From an uncultured Prevotella sp. (GTDB lineage: Bacteria > Bacteroidota > Bacteroidia > Bacteroidales > Bacteroidaceae), in the NCBI GenBank assembly GCA_900550635.1, contig URSZ01000098.1, positions 1 through 9,309 of the forward strand: a stretch of 9,309 nucleotides of DNA. Reading direction: 5' to 3'. Below are positions 1 through 7,600 of this stretch, one piece after another. The translations under genes were made by a program, and so were the position numbers. The notes beneath the pieces were generated by a model that was not told the DNA's origin, made no database searches, and saw only the letters and a list, made by a program, of their open reading frames with translations. Every line of letters begins with the position of its first letter. Within the stretch, counting starts at the first letter, position 1.

Positions 1-1923
1 GACGGCAAAGTCGCACCCGAGGTTGCGGACTTCGCCGTCGTTGTTTGAGGAGGCGCGTCCGTTGTCGTTGTTCGTGGTACGCCTGATGTAATCGTCAATT
101 TGGCGGTATTGGAAAGCCGCGTCTATCGTCAGGCGGTGTTTGCCCGTGTGCAAGGGTCTGGCGGTAATGCCAACATTGATGTTGTTGCTGTTTTCCGGCT
201 TCCGGCTTGAATTCCCGCGCTCTATGTCGTCTCCCGTGCCGAACAGTTCACGGCTGGTAGGCAGGCGGAGTGCATACTCGTATGATAGTTTCAGCTGCAC
301 GTGCCGTCCCAGGAAATAGGTGCTGGCCAGGCCGCCGCCCCAATATAAGGAGGTATTGCTGAAATCCTTGTAGTTGCTTCCGCCGTCCGGGTCGAGGTAG
401 GCTTCCAGGTGGTTCAAGTAATTCTTCACGAATACTGAAGTGTTCCATCTGTCTTTGTAGTCGTATTTGTAACTCAGTCCGGTAACGGCTTTCATGCTTT
501 GCCGTGGGTGTTCGTATTCGGGCTTGGGCTGGGTTTCGTCCCTGCCCGAACGTGAGAAAGTGGTGAAGGTGGTGCTCAGAGATACGGAATGGCCGCCGGC
601 GGGGAAAAGTGCCATGCTGAAATTGGCCGCGCCGTTGTTGTCGCGGTAACGGTATTTTGTGTAGGCCAGCTCCCCGGGGGCGCTCTTTGGCTCGCTCTTT
701 TCCCCGAGCCAGTTGTAGTTGCACCGTGCCGTGTCGGCGGCATAGGACTCGCCGAAATTGAAGTTGCCGTTAAGCGATACGTGCAGTCCTTCCAATACGT
801 TGAATTTCTTTTCGTAAATAAGTTGGGGCATAAGGGTATTGGCGGTTGTGTAGCGTGCCCCGTACACCCAGTTCATGTTTGAGGCGTTCTGCGTCTGTTT
901 GTATTCGTATCCCCAGGTGAAGCCCAAAAGCAGGCGGTCGGCCCAAGGCTTGTCGACGATGCCGGCTTTGAGTATCGCGGCTTCGTTGTGGTATTTGGCA
1001 TGGAACCGGCGTACTTCAAGGTCTTCGTACACCACGCTGTTGCCGGTCTCGCCAAATTTGGTATAATGGTCTATGTTGACTTTGTAGTCGTTGTCCGAGT
1101 AGTTTTGATAAGCGTTCAGCGAGACGTAAAAGCCGCTCTTCGTGGTATGCTCCGCATAGGCGTTGGTCTTATGGGTGTTGAACGAGCCGAACGAGTAGGA
1201 GGCGTTAACACGGGTACGCCGGCTGTTGTCAGTGATGATATTGATGGCCCCGCCGAGCGCGTCGCCGCCCAGTTCGACAGGCACTACGCCCTTGTACACC
1301 TCCACGCGCTTTGCCAGGGCGGCCGGGATATTGTTCAGGCCGAAAGCCGAACTCATGCCGTCCATCGGCACTCCGTCGATGAATACCTTTACGTGGCGGC
1401 CTGAAAAACCGTTCAGCGTTACATTGGCCTCGGAGCCTACGCCTCCGGTGGAACGGATTTTTACGCCGCTGATTTTGTCGATTACATTGGATAAGTCCAT
1501 CGTCGTGTTTTTAAGCTTGCCGGTTTCTATCAGCGATACGTTGTAGGCCAGCCGCTGCACTTTCTCCGCCTGGCTCAGCCCTTTCACCACCACCCCGTCC
1601 AGCATACGGGAGTCTTCCTGCATTTCGAACTTGATGAGGTTTTCCCCGGCACCGGGGGCGAATGTCTTATGCGAGGGCTTGTATCCTAAAAAGCTGACGG
1701 AGACACGGACCTCGGGGTAATTCTTCTCAAGCCGGAATCCGAACTCGCCTTTTTCATCGGTAGAGCCGCCTGCTATGAAAGTATCGTCCCCGCAGGAATG
1801 TATTTTTACTGCCGCATAGCCCAGCGGCTCGTGGGTCGTACTATCCGACACTGTTACCTTGACGACCTGCGCGTTTATGTTTGCACAAAATACAGGCAAC
1901 AATACGGCCAGGATGGATTTCAT
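1..1923 (-). CDS. TonB-dependent outer-membrane receptor, 3' end cut by window edge
   Basis: The frame is open, without any stop, from the ATG at 1923 to base 1: 641 codons. The protein is an outer-membrane, TonB/ExbBD-energised importer; its substrate is not evident. Residues 1-19 are a signal peptide (MKSILAVLLPVFCANINAQ). Residues 20-100 fit the carboxypeptidase-like regulatory domain common in Bacteroidota receptors (PLGYAAVKI, TDEKGEF, VSFLGYKP). Residues 125-230 are the plug, with VIDKISGVKIRSTGG, VFIDGVPMDGM, KRVEVYKGVVPVELGGDA and GGAINIIT. After that come alternating aromatic/polar segments of a beta barrel. Roughly the last 100-150 residues of a usual barrel are missing. An in-frame ATG at 1938 would add five residues (MSGTK), but 1923 gives the more typical signal peptide. 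It is too short and lacks the linked lipoprotein gene expected of a SusC-type receptor. It sits downstream of a metal exporter but has its own promoter, so a metal or metal-chelate substrate is only a guess. Confidence 0.93.
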   Translation of the reverse strand, partial: MKSILAVLLPVFCANINAQVVKVTVSDSTTHEPLGYAAVKIHSCGDDTFIAGGSTDEKGEFGFRLEKNYPEVRVSVSFLGYKPSHKTFAPGAGENLIKFEMQEDSRMLDGVVVKGLSQAEKVQRLAYNVSLIETGKLKNTTMDLSNVIDKISGVKIRSTGGVGSEANVTLNGFSGRHVKVFIDGVPMDGMSSAFGLNNIPAALAKRVEVYKGVVPVELGGDALGGAINIITDNSRRTRVNASYSFGSFNTHKTNAYAEHTTKSGFYVSLNAYQNYSDNDYKVNIDHYTKFGETGNSVVYEDLEVRRFHAKYHNEAAILKAGIVDKPWADRLLLGFTWGYEYKQTQNASNMNWVYGARYTTANTLMPQLIYEKKFNVLEGLHVSLNGNFNFGESYAADTARCNYNWLGEKSEPKSAPGELAYTKYRYRDNNGAANFSMALFPAGGHSVSLSTTFTTFSRSGRDETQPKPEYEHPRQSMKAVTGLSYKYDYKDRWNTSVFVKNYLNHLEAYLDPDGGSNYKDFSNTSLYWGGGLASTYFLGRHVQLKLSYEYALRLPTSRELFGTGDDIERGNSSRKPENSNNINVGITARPLHTGKHRLTIDAAFQYRQIDDYIRRTTNNDNGRASSNNDGEVRNLGCDFAV

Positions 1924-1967
1924 TTTAGTTCCGCTCATCTTGTTTGGGGCATAAATTAAAACGACTG

Positions 1968-2000
1968 CAAAGTTATGTCTGCGGCCACATGCGGAACAAT
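1968..2000 (-). promoter_or_regulatory. Bacteroidetes-type promoter of the TonB-dependent receptor
   Basis: On the minus strand, 1968-1975 reads TAACTTTG, a full match to the Bacteroidetes -7 consensus TAnnTTTG. ATTG at 1997-2000 lies 21 bp upstream, as a -33 element. Transcription would start near 1961 and leave a 5' leader of about 37 nt before the ATG at 1923. No Shine-Dalgarno sequence is seen, as is usual in this phylum. Confidence 0.6.
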
Positions 2001-2132
2001 CGCTATTTCTGGGTATATAAGCGCCGGATATGGTTAAAAAGCGCGCATTTTATGGCCGCCCGTCCCCGTGAGCGATAGAAGCAGCGTCCTGTGCCGTGCT
2101 TTTTGCTTCCGGCCGCAGGGTCCTTGCGGCGG

Positions 2133-2211
2133 CAAAAAAAACATGCCTGACATATTTTGGATTATGTCAGACATGTTTCGAATTATGTGCCTTGTATTTT
2201 TTCTTTGCTCC
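2133..2211 (-). repeat. Intergenic repeat copy A: 16-nt box plus three 21-nt units
   Basis: Read on the minus strand, the copy starts with the box GGAGCAAAGAAAAAAT (2211-2196). Three units of exactly 21 nt follow: 2195-2175 (diverged in its first half), 2174-2154 (beginning ATGTCTGACATAAT) and 2153-2133 (beginning ATGTCAGGCATG). Box plus the next base is a 17/17 match to copy C at 9261-9277. The copy lies between the small secreted gene and the receptor promoter. Its function is unknown. The fixed spacing and repeated architecture in three places make chance similarity unlikely. Confidence 0.8.
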
Positions 2212-2246
2212 CGTGCAGGGAGAGCGTGCCGGAAACCAGTTCCCGC

Positions 2247-2274
2247 TTTCCCGGCGCGGGAAACGACGTTTCCC
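2247..2274 (-). terminator. Alternative hairpins downstream of the small secreted gene, possible terminator
   Basis: Two overlapping perfect stems compete here: TTTCCCG/CGGGAAA (2247-2253 with 2257-2263, loop GCG) and GGGAAAC/GTTTCCC (2258-2264 with 2268-2274, loop GAC). They lie about 50 nt after the stop at 2325, the usual place for a transcript end. There is no U-tract on the minus strand, so a canonical intrinsic terminator is not shown. A processing or stability hairpin fits equally well. Confidence 0.35.
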
Positions 2275-2324
2275 ACGTCCGTTTTCCATGTCCCGTATGC
2301 CCGCGCCACGTTGTGCGCGCCGGT

Positions 2325-2960
2325 TCAGCGGTAGTATTCGTACATATGTTCGAAGTATACCCTCATCAGGTTGGCGGCCTTGTAGTCGTCCATCATCGGG
2401 CAGTAACCGGCGAGCACCAGGCGTTCCTGCCCCGAGGAAATGTCATAGAAGTCGCATTTCTCGACTATGACGTATGACTTGTTGCCTGTCTGGGCCTGCA
2501 CGCCGATAAGGCAGTAGGAATTAAAGGCGTCGCCCCATTTCACCTTTACCAGGCCGAATGCGGCGATGTCGTTGCTCGACGTTGAGAAAAAGTATCTTAG
2601 TAACGGGAACTTGTTGCTGCCTGTCGTCTCTTCCACGCTGTATGTTTTGGCCGGTTGCCCCATGAATGCCACTATGGTATTGTCGTCTCCCTGTGAATCG
2701 TCGGGCAGGACGCATAGCCAGTCTTCGGAGGAGTAACCGGAGCTCTTCGCCCCGTAAAATACGTTAAAGCGCACGACGGGGTAGTTCAAGAATTTTTCAT
2801 AGTTATAAGCGAAATATTGTTCGCCAAGCAGGCGCCCGGTTATTTTCACCATGCGGCAGTCCATGGCCTTGCTTATCTTTTCGAAAGGGAACTGGGATGC
2901 CTGTGCCTGCGCCAGGACGGCGGTTGCCAGCAGCAGGACGGTGCAGATTGATTTTTTCAT
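2325..2960 (-). CDS. Small secreted protein of unknown function, 211 residues
   Basis: I do not recognise the family. The ATG at 2960 is chosen because it begins a classical signal peptide (MKKSICTVLLLATAVLAQAQA, residues 1-21) and lies just downstream of a good promoter. The frame extends to an ATG at 3062, but that lies upstream of the predicted transcription start. No lipobox is present, so the protein is likely periplasmic or exported. The mature part has no further membrane segment and is rich in aromatic residues. It has five cysteines (35, 83, 150, 169, 187), which could form disulfides. The C-terminus is aromatic and charged (YFEHMYEYYR). The gene stands alone with about 500 bp before it, and copies A and B of the intergenic repeat lie on either side in the same orientation. 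No function can be inferred from the neighbours. Confidence 0.82.
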   Translation of the reverse strand: MKKSICTVLLLATAVLAQAQASQFPFEKISKAMDCRMVKITGRLLGEQYFAYNYEKFLNYPVVRFNVFYGAKSSGYSSEDWLCVLPDDSQGDDNTIVAFMGQPAKTYSVEETTGSNKFPLLRYFFSTSSNDIAAFGLVKVKWGDAFNSYCLIGVQAQTGNKSYVIVEKCDFYDISSGQERLVLAGYCPMMDDYKAANLMRVYFEHMYEYYR

Positions 2961-3290
2961 GGCGGTATGGTTTTGCGGTTGTGTCCTATTGATGTGTAAA
3001 TATAGTGAAAGGCGAGCGCAGAGACAAACGAAAAAGCAAGTTTTCAAGTTACTGCTGCCCATTTGCCGGTGTTTGCACCCGTTGCGCCCCGGCCGCAGCC
3101 GGCGAGCCGCAGCCTATATTATCCGAATATACGCCAAATATATTTAAGCGGCCGCTGCCCGGGTGAATTTTATTATGCGTCCCCGGGCGGCAAAGGTTAC
3201 GCCGGGCGTTTCAATAAGGATTGTGGAAAGAACGCCTGTGGGCGGGCAGGGCAGCGTGCGTATTCCTCCGCGGCGCCGTGCCCGGTGCGG
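2961..3290. other. Gene-free leader region upstream of the small secreted gene
   Basis: No credible gene is seen. Besides the promoter at 2997-3028, the stretch holds a second, isolated -7-like box (TATATTTG on the minus strand, 3135-3142) with no matching -33. It also has a 9-bp direct repeat GCCGCAGCC (3092-3100 and 3106-3114), and an inverted repeat GCCCGGG/CCCGGGC (3157-3163 with 3182-3188, 18-nt loop). None of these has a clear role. Confidence 0.6.
2997..3028 (-). promoter_or_regulatory. Promoter of the small secreted gene
   Basis: The minus strand carries TTTG (3028-3025), a 20-bp spacer, then TATATTTA (3004-2997). This fits the Bacteroidetes -33 TTTG / -7 TAnnTTTG pattern apart from the last base. 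The predicted start near 2990 gives a leader of about 30 nt before the ATG at 2960. It supports that start codon and independent transcription of the gene. Confidence 0.55.
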
Positions 3291-3369
3291 GGTGAAAATT
3301 ATGTCTGACATATTTTGAAATATGTCAGACATAATTTAAAATACCTCGGACATGTTTTTTCCTTGCTCC
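3291..3369 (-). repeat. Intergenic repeat copy B: 16-nt box plus three 21-nt units
   Basis: On the minus strand the box GGAGCAAGGAAAAAAC (3369-3354) differs from copies A and C at two positions. Three 21-nt units follow without gaps: 3353-3333 (beginning ATGTCCGAGG), 3332-3312 (ATGTCTGACAT) and 3311-3291 (ATGTCAGACAT). This is the best-preserved copy. It lies 97 bp after the stop of the efflux operon and in the same orientation as copy A. Confidence 0.85.
3296..3337. repeat. Perfect inverted repeat, 20-bp arms, inside repeat copy B
   Basis: Arms 3296-3315 (ending GTCTGACATATTT) and 3318-3337 (beginning AAATATGTCAGAC) are exact reverse complements, separated by TG. The symmetry arises because two neighbouring units each carry the palindromic core ATGTC(A/T)GACAT. 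In copy A the same place is only an imperfect palindrome. It could form a long hairpin in RNA or a cruciform, or be a binding site for a dimeric protein. The stem is too AT-rich and lacks the U-tract of a normal terminator. Confidence 0.85.
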
Positions 3370-3384
3370 AAGGTGTATGAAACA

Positions 3385-3412
3385 GCCCGGAAACGGATTC
3401 CTGTTTCCGGGC
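3385..3412 (-). terminator. Hairpin after the efflux operon, probable terminator
   Basis: GCCCGGAAAC (3385-3394) and GTTTCCGGGC (3403-3412) form a perfect 10-bp stem with an 8-nt loop. It lies 54 nt beyond the stop codon of the channel gene at 3467. On the minus strand only a weak T-rich run (TGTTTC) follows. It is the natural end of the operon transcript, but it is not a textbook intrinsic terminator. The box of repeat copy B begins 15 nt further on. Confidence 0.5.
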
Positions 3413-3466
3413 CTGCAAAAATGCGGCACTTACGCCCCGGCGTACTCTGGCCCGGTGGCGGCCCCG

Positions 3467-4645
3467 CTACAGCTCGTTCTTGTAGATTTCGGCCAGCGCA
3501 CCCTGGTATTGGCGCTCGATGTTCATGTAAGCCTCAAGGTTGCGGTAAATGTTGTCGGCTTCGACGTAATAATCGGTAATCGAGATTTCTCCTCCTTCAA
3601 CGGCTTTGCGCAGTATGTCGAGCGTTTGGTTGAGGAGTGCGGTGTCGTAGGTGTCTTTTGCCTTTTTAAGTTTTTGTACTTCCTGTATGCGTGCCTTTAC
3701 GCGGTTTTCCACCTCAATGCGGGCGTTGTCGAGGCGCAGCTGTGCGCCTTCGTGCTGCGCCTTGGCCGTTTTCATCTTGTTTCGGCTTGAGAACAGCGGG
3801 AACGACGCGCCCACGAGGAAACCGTTGCTGGCTTCGCTGCCTTCGGTGTTGCGGCGGTATCCTATTTCGAGCTTGGGTATCCAGTTTTGCTTGTTTACCT
3901 TTATTTCCTGTTCCAATGCCTGCTCGGAAGCCTGCGCCGTAAGTATGTCGTAATCCGAAGCCATGGCCTTTGATAGCATTGTTTCGTAGCTGTCCGTGTG
4001 ATTGCTCGTGCCGTAGTCGTCGGCATTGAATGTGAGCGGGGCGTTGCCGTTCAGTGCGGTGAGCGACTGCATGGCCGTCTGTTGCGACGCTTCCATTGTG
4101 GCCACTTCGGTTTGTATGTTCATCAGGTCCATTTTTATCTTGTTCACTTCAAGGGTAGTCGCTCCGCCGTTTTCGAGCTTCTTTGTGAACAGGGCGAGGA
4201 GTTCTTCGGTATTCTTGCGCCGGAGGTCGAGCAGCGCTTTCATTTTTTTCAGGTGTATGAGGTCGAAGCAAAGGTTCTTGGCACTGAGCAGTATGTCTCG
4301 GCGTGCGGCCGAGTATTGCAGGTCGAGTGTTTCGCGTTGCAGTTTGCCCGACTTGCTTCGTGCGGCGTAAACTGTGGGGAAGTCGAATCCTTGCGATACA
4401 ACAAGCTCCGAACTAGCCACGCCGCTTGCGCCCCTGCGAAAGAACGGGCTGTATTCAACCGAAGGGTCTTCAAGGTTGTTCTGCGACTTGATTTCGGCCG
4501 TGGCGGCTTCGTTGTCCTTGCGCAAGGCTTGCAGTTCCTTGTTGTTCTGCTCAATGCTTTTGAGTACGTCGCCTATGCCTTGCGCGCCCGCCCCGGCGGC
4601 GGGAAATGCGAGCAGCGCGAGCATTATTATGATAGTTTGTTTCAT
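3467..4645 (-). CDS. czcC: Outer-membrane channel of the heavy-metal RND efflux pump (CzcC/TolC family)
   Basis: This 392-residue protein is the outer-membrane factor that forms the exit duct of the tripartite metal exporter. The start at 4645 overlaps the stop of the pump gene (ATGA, 4645-4642), indicating translational coupling. It gives a clear signal peptide (MKQTIIIMLALLAFPAAGAGA, cleavage near residue 21). The frame extends upstream to 4843, but that part lies inside the pump gene. The mature protein shows two outer-membrane efflux repeats, about 25-200 and 215-385. Both are long amphipathic, coiled-coil-forming helices with intervening beta segments (SSELVVSQGFDFP; GFLVGASFPLF), the expected TolC pattern. 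There is no lipobox cysteine, unlike many proteobacterial NodT-type channels. Length is near the usual 390-420. The metal is set by the pump and adaptor. Confidence 0.9.
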   Translation of the reverse strand: MKQTIIIMLALLAFPAAGAGAQGIGDVLKSIEQNNKELQALRKDNEAATAEIKSQNNLEDPSVEYSPFFRRGASGVASSELVVSQGFDFPTVYAARSKSGKLQRETLDLQYSAARRDILLSAKNLCFDLIHLKKMKALLDLRRKNTEELLALFTKKLENGGATTLEVNKIKMDLMNIQTEVATMEASQQTAMQSLTALNGNAPLTFNADDYGTSNHTDSYETMLSKAMASDYDILTAQASEQALEQEIKVNKQNWIPKLEIGYRRNTEGSEASNGFLVGASFPLFSSRNKMKTAKAQHEGAQLRLDNARIEVENRVKARIQEVQKLKKAKDTYDTALLNQTLDILRKAVEGGEISITDYYVEADNIYRNLEAYMNIERQYQGALAEIYKNEL

Positions 4646-7600
4646 TGCGGGTTGTTTGTTGGTGTGTCTTGTTTTATGATGTTTTTCCTGTTCATCAGCT
4701 CGTAGACTATGGGTATGATGAATGCGTTCAGGAATGTCGAGGTAAGCAGTCCGCCCAGTATAACCTTGGCCATGGGGCTTTGTATCTCGTTGCCGGGCAG
4801 CCCGCCGCGCAGCGCGAGCGGAATGAGTGCCAGAGCAGAGCACAGCGCCGTCATGAGTATAGGGTTGAGGCGGTCGAGCGAGCCGTGAACAATGCTTTCG
4901 CGAAGCGGTACGCCTTCTTCGCGCAGCATGTTGTAGCGGTTGATTAGGAGCATTCCGTTGCGCGTGGCAATGCCGAAAAGCGAGATGAAGCCTATAATGG
5001 CGGGAATGCTTACCTCGCCCGTTGTAAACAGAAGCGTGAACACACCGCCAATGAGTGCAAGCGGAAGGTTGAGCAGGATAACGCCGCTTTCGAGCGCGTT
5101 GCGGAACTGCATGTACAACAGCAGGAATATTATCACAATGCTTATAATCGAGGCGAGCAGGAGTATGCGGCTTGCGCTTTGTTCGCTCTCGAACTGGCCG
5201 CCGTATTCTATGTGGTAGCCTTCGGGCAGTTGTATCTGCGAGTCTACGCGTTCCTGTATGTCGTTTACAACGCCGCGCAGGTCGCGCCCGCTTGCGTTGG
5301 CCGAGATTACAATCTTGCGTTTTACGTTCTCGCGGTTAATTGTGTTCGGCCCGGTGGACGAAACTACGTCGGCCACGTTCGAGAGCGGGATTTTCTCGCC
5401 GTTAGGTCCGTCTATCATAATGTCGCGAATCCGTTCCATTGTACCGCGGTTCTCTTCGTCGGCTCGGACTATGAGGTTGAAGTTCTTTCTTTCTTCATAT
5501 ACTTGCGATACTACCTCGCCCGCCATGTTTACCCTCACGAATTCGTTGAAGTCGGAGAGAGGTATACCGTATTTTGCGAGCATTTCGCGTTTTGGAACGA
5601 TTGTAAGCTCGGGGCGTTCTATCTGTTGCTCCACGTTCAGGTCGGCAATGCCCTCAACGTCGCTAATTGCGTCCTTTATCCGGTTACCTATGGCGAACAT
5701 CTTGTTCAGGTCGTCGCCGAAAAGCTTTATGGCAATGCTTGCCTGCGTTCCGCTGAGCATTGCGTCAATCCTGTGGCTGATAGGCTGGCCTATTTCGATA
5801 TTAGCGCCCACTATTGTCGACAGCTTGTGCCGCACATCGTCGAGCAGTTCCGCGTGCGAGCGGTCTTTCAACTCGAAAGGCGCTTCTATCTCCGACACAT
5901 TCACTCCCAATGCGTGCTCGTCCAGCTCGGCGCGTCCGGTTTTGCGGGCCACGGTCTGGATTTCGGGGATAGACAGGAGCAGTTCTTCTGCCTGGCGTCC
6001 TATCTTGTCGGATTCTTCAAGCGACACGCCCGGAAGAGAACTGACGTTTATGGTAAAAGAACCCTCGTTGAACGAAGGAAGGAAGCTGTGTCCCAAAGTA
6101 AAAAACATTCCTATTGCTGCTGCAAACAGAGCGAGCGTACATCCGAGCACACTTTTCTTGTGTTCCAGCGCCCAGAGCAGGCCGTTACGGTAATGTTTCT
6201 TGAGCCATGCGGCAACGAAAGCCTCTTTCGGGATGTTGCCGCCCTTTACTTTGTAGCCCAGCAGATAGCTGCAGAGAACGGGAGTAAGCGTCAAGGCTAC
6301 TACGGTTGACGCAAACAATGCTACAATGAATGCAATACCCAGCGGGATGAGCATGCGCCCTTCCATGCCGCTAAGGTAGAACAGCGGCAGGAAACTTACT
6401 ATTATAATGATTGTGGAGTTGAGAATAGGCATGCGTACCTCGCGCGAAGCGTTGAACACCACCTCGAGTATGGGCCGCCGTTGCCCTTCGGGAAGTGCGC
6501 GGTTCTCGCGCAGGTGTTTCCACACGTTTTCAACGTCTACTATGGCGTCGTCCACGAGCGAACCAATAGCTATTGCAAGTCCGCCCAGGCTCATCGTGTT
6601 TATGCTGAGCCCCATGTAATGCAGCACCATGAGCGAAACCAACAGCGACAAGGGCAGGGTGATGAGCGATATAACCGTGGTGCGTACGTTTGCAAGGAAA
6701 AGGAACAGCACGAGCACTACGAATATTGCTCCTTCGTAGAGCGAATCCTGCACGTTGTTGATAGAAGCGTCAATGAAGCGCGACTGCCGGAATATGTCGG
6801 TTGAAACTTTCACATCGGCCGGCATGTTTTTCTGCAGGTCTTTCAATGCGGCTTCCAGTCGCTCTGTCAGTTCTATCGTGCCGGTATTGGGTTGCTTGGT
6901 TACGGTTAGCAACACGGCCGGTTTCCCCTCAATCGAGGCAAGTCCTAACTTGGGCTGTTGCCCTCCAACTTTCACGTCGGCTATGTCGGCAAGCATTACG
7001 GGGTTCCCGTTTTCGGTTTTTATTACGGCGCGTGCAATCTCTTTGATGTTGTCGGTCGAAACTACGCCGCGCACTATGTATTCGTTACCGTACTGGTATA
7101 TCACTCCGCCGTTGGTGTTCTGGTTCATGCCTTTTGTTACGGCGAGCACTTCAGTCAAGGTAACGCCGTAGTGCTTCATTTTCTCGGGGTGCAGCAGTAT
7201 TTGGTATTCCTTTATGTCGCCTCCCAGGACGGCCACCTGTGCCACTCCTCCGGTCGAGAGCAGGCGCGGGCGTATGGTCGTGTCGGCCAGCGTGCGCAGG
7301 TCGAGCATTGAAGTGCTGTCGGCCGTAAGTCCTACGATAAGCACCTCGCCGAGTATGGACGACTGCGGGCCGAGCGTGGGCCGCCCCACGTTATCGGGCA
7401 AGTCGTCGTCAACTGTGGCCAACTTTTCCGACACAATCTGCCGCGCGAGGTATATGTCAGTATCCCAGTCGAACTCAACCCACACCACCGAGAAGCCGGT
7501 GGTAGACGAAGAGCGCACGCGGCGCACGTGGGTCGCTCCGTTTACGGCAGTTTCTATGGGAAACGTTACGAGCTGTTCCACTTCTTCGGCCGCCATTCCG

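Larger units (their letters stand above)
1976..2324. other. Gene-free intergenic region between the receptor and the small secreted gene
   Basis: I see no credible gene here on either strand. The region holds the -33 part of the receptor promoter, a hairpin at 2112-2130 (GCCGCA, 7-nt loop, TGCGGC), repeat copy A (2133-2211) and a GGGAAA-type hairpin at 2247-2274. The 2112-2130 hairpin is followed by A residues on the plus strand and preceded by T residues on the minus strand. It therefore lacks a terminator U-tract in either direction. Confidence 0.7.

Noticed and set aside
1..1923. SusC-type glycan importer
   Set aside because: The protein is of the shorter receptor type and no SusD-like lipoprotein gene is visible; what lies beyond the left edge is unknown.
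2112..2130. Hairpin GCCGCA/TGCGGC as an intrinsic terminator
   Set aside because: A residues rather than T residues follow it on the plus strand, and on the minus strand the T run comes before the stem.
2196..2211. The box read in the opposite direction (ATTTTTTCTTTGCTCC) as a Bacteroidetes promoter -7 element
   Set aside because: TTTCTTTG misses the conserved second base of TAnnTTTG, copy B deviates further (TTTCCTTG), and from A and B it would point antisense into genes. It is not fully excluded for copy C, where it would point to the efflux operon.
2068..2477. Small overlapping open frames on both strands between 2034 and 2477
   Set aside because: They overlap repeat copy A and hairpins, have low-complexity translations without signal peptide or domain, and contradict the supported gene at 2325-2960.
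3291..3369. CRISPR array
   Set aside because: The 21-nt units are contiguous without spacers, only three in number, and no cas gene is present.
4646..4843. Upstream start at 4843 for the channel gene
   Set aside because: It would place 66 extra residues inside the pump gene and bury the signal peptide; the ATGA overlap start at 4645 fits better.
5179..6309. Long plus-strand open frames opposite the pump gene (5179-6309, 5258-6193) and opposite the channel gene (3998-4705)
   Set aside because: They lie wholly antisense to well-conserved genes, have no promoter or recognisable domain, and arise from the codon bias of the minus-strand genes.
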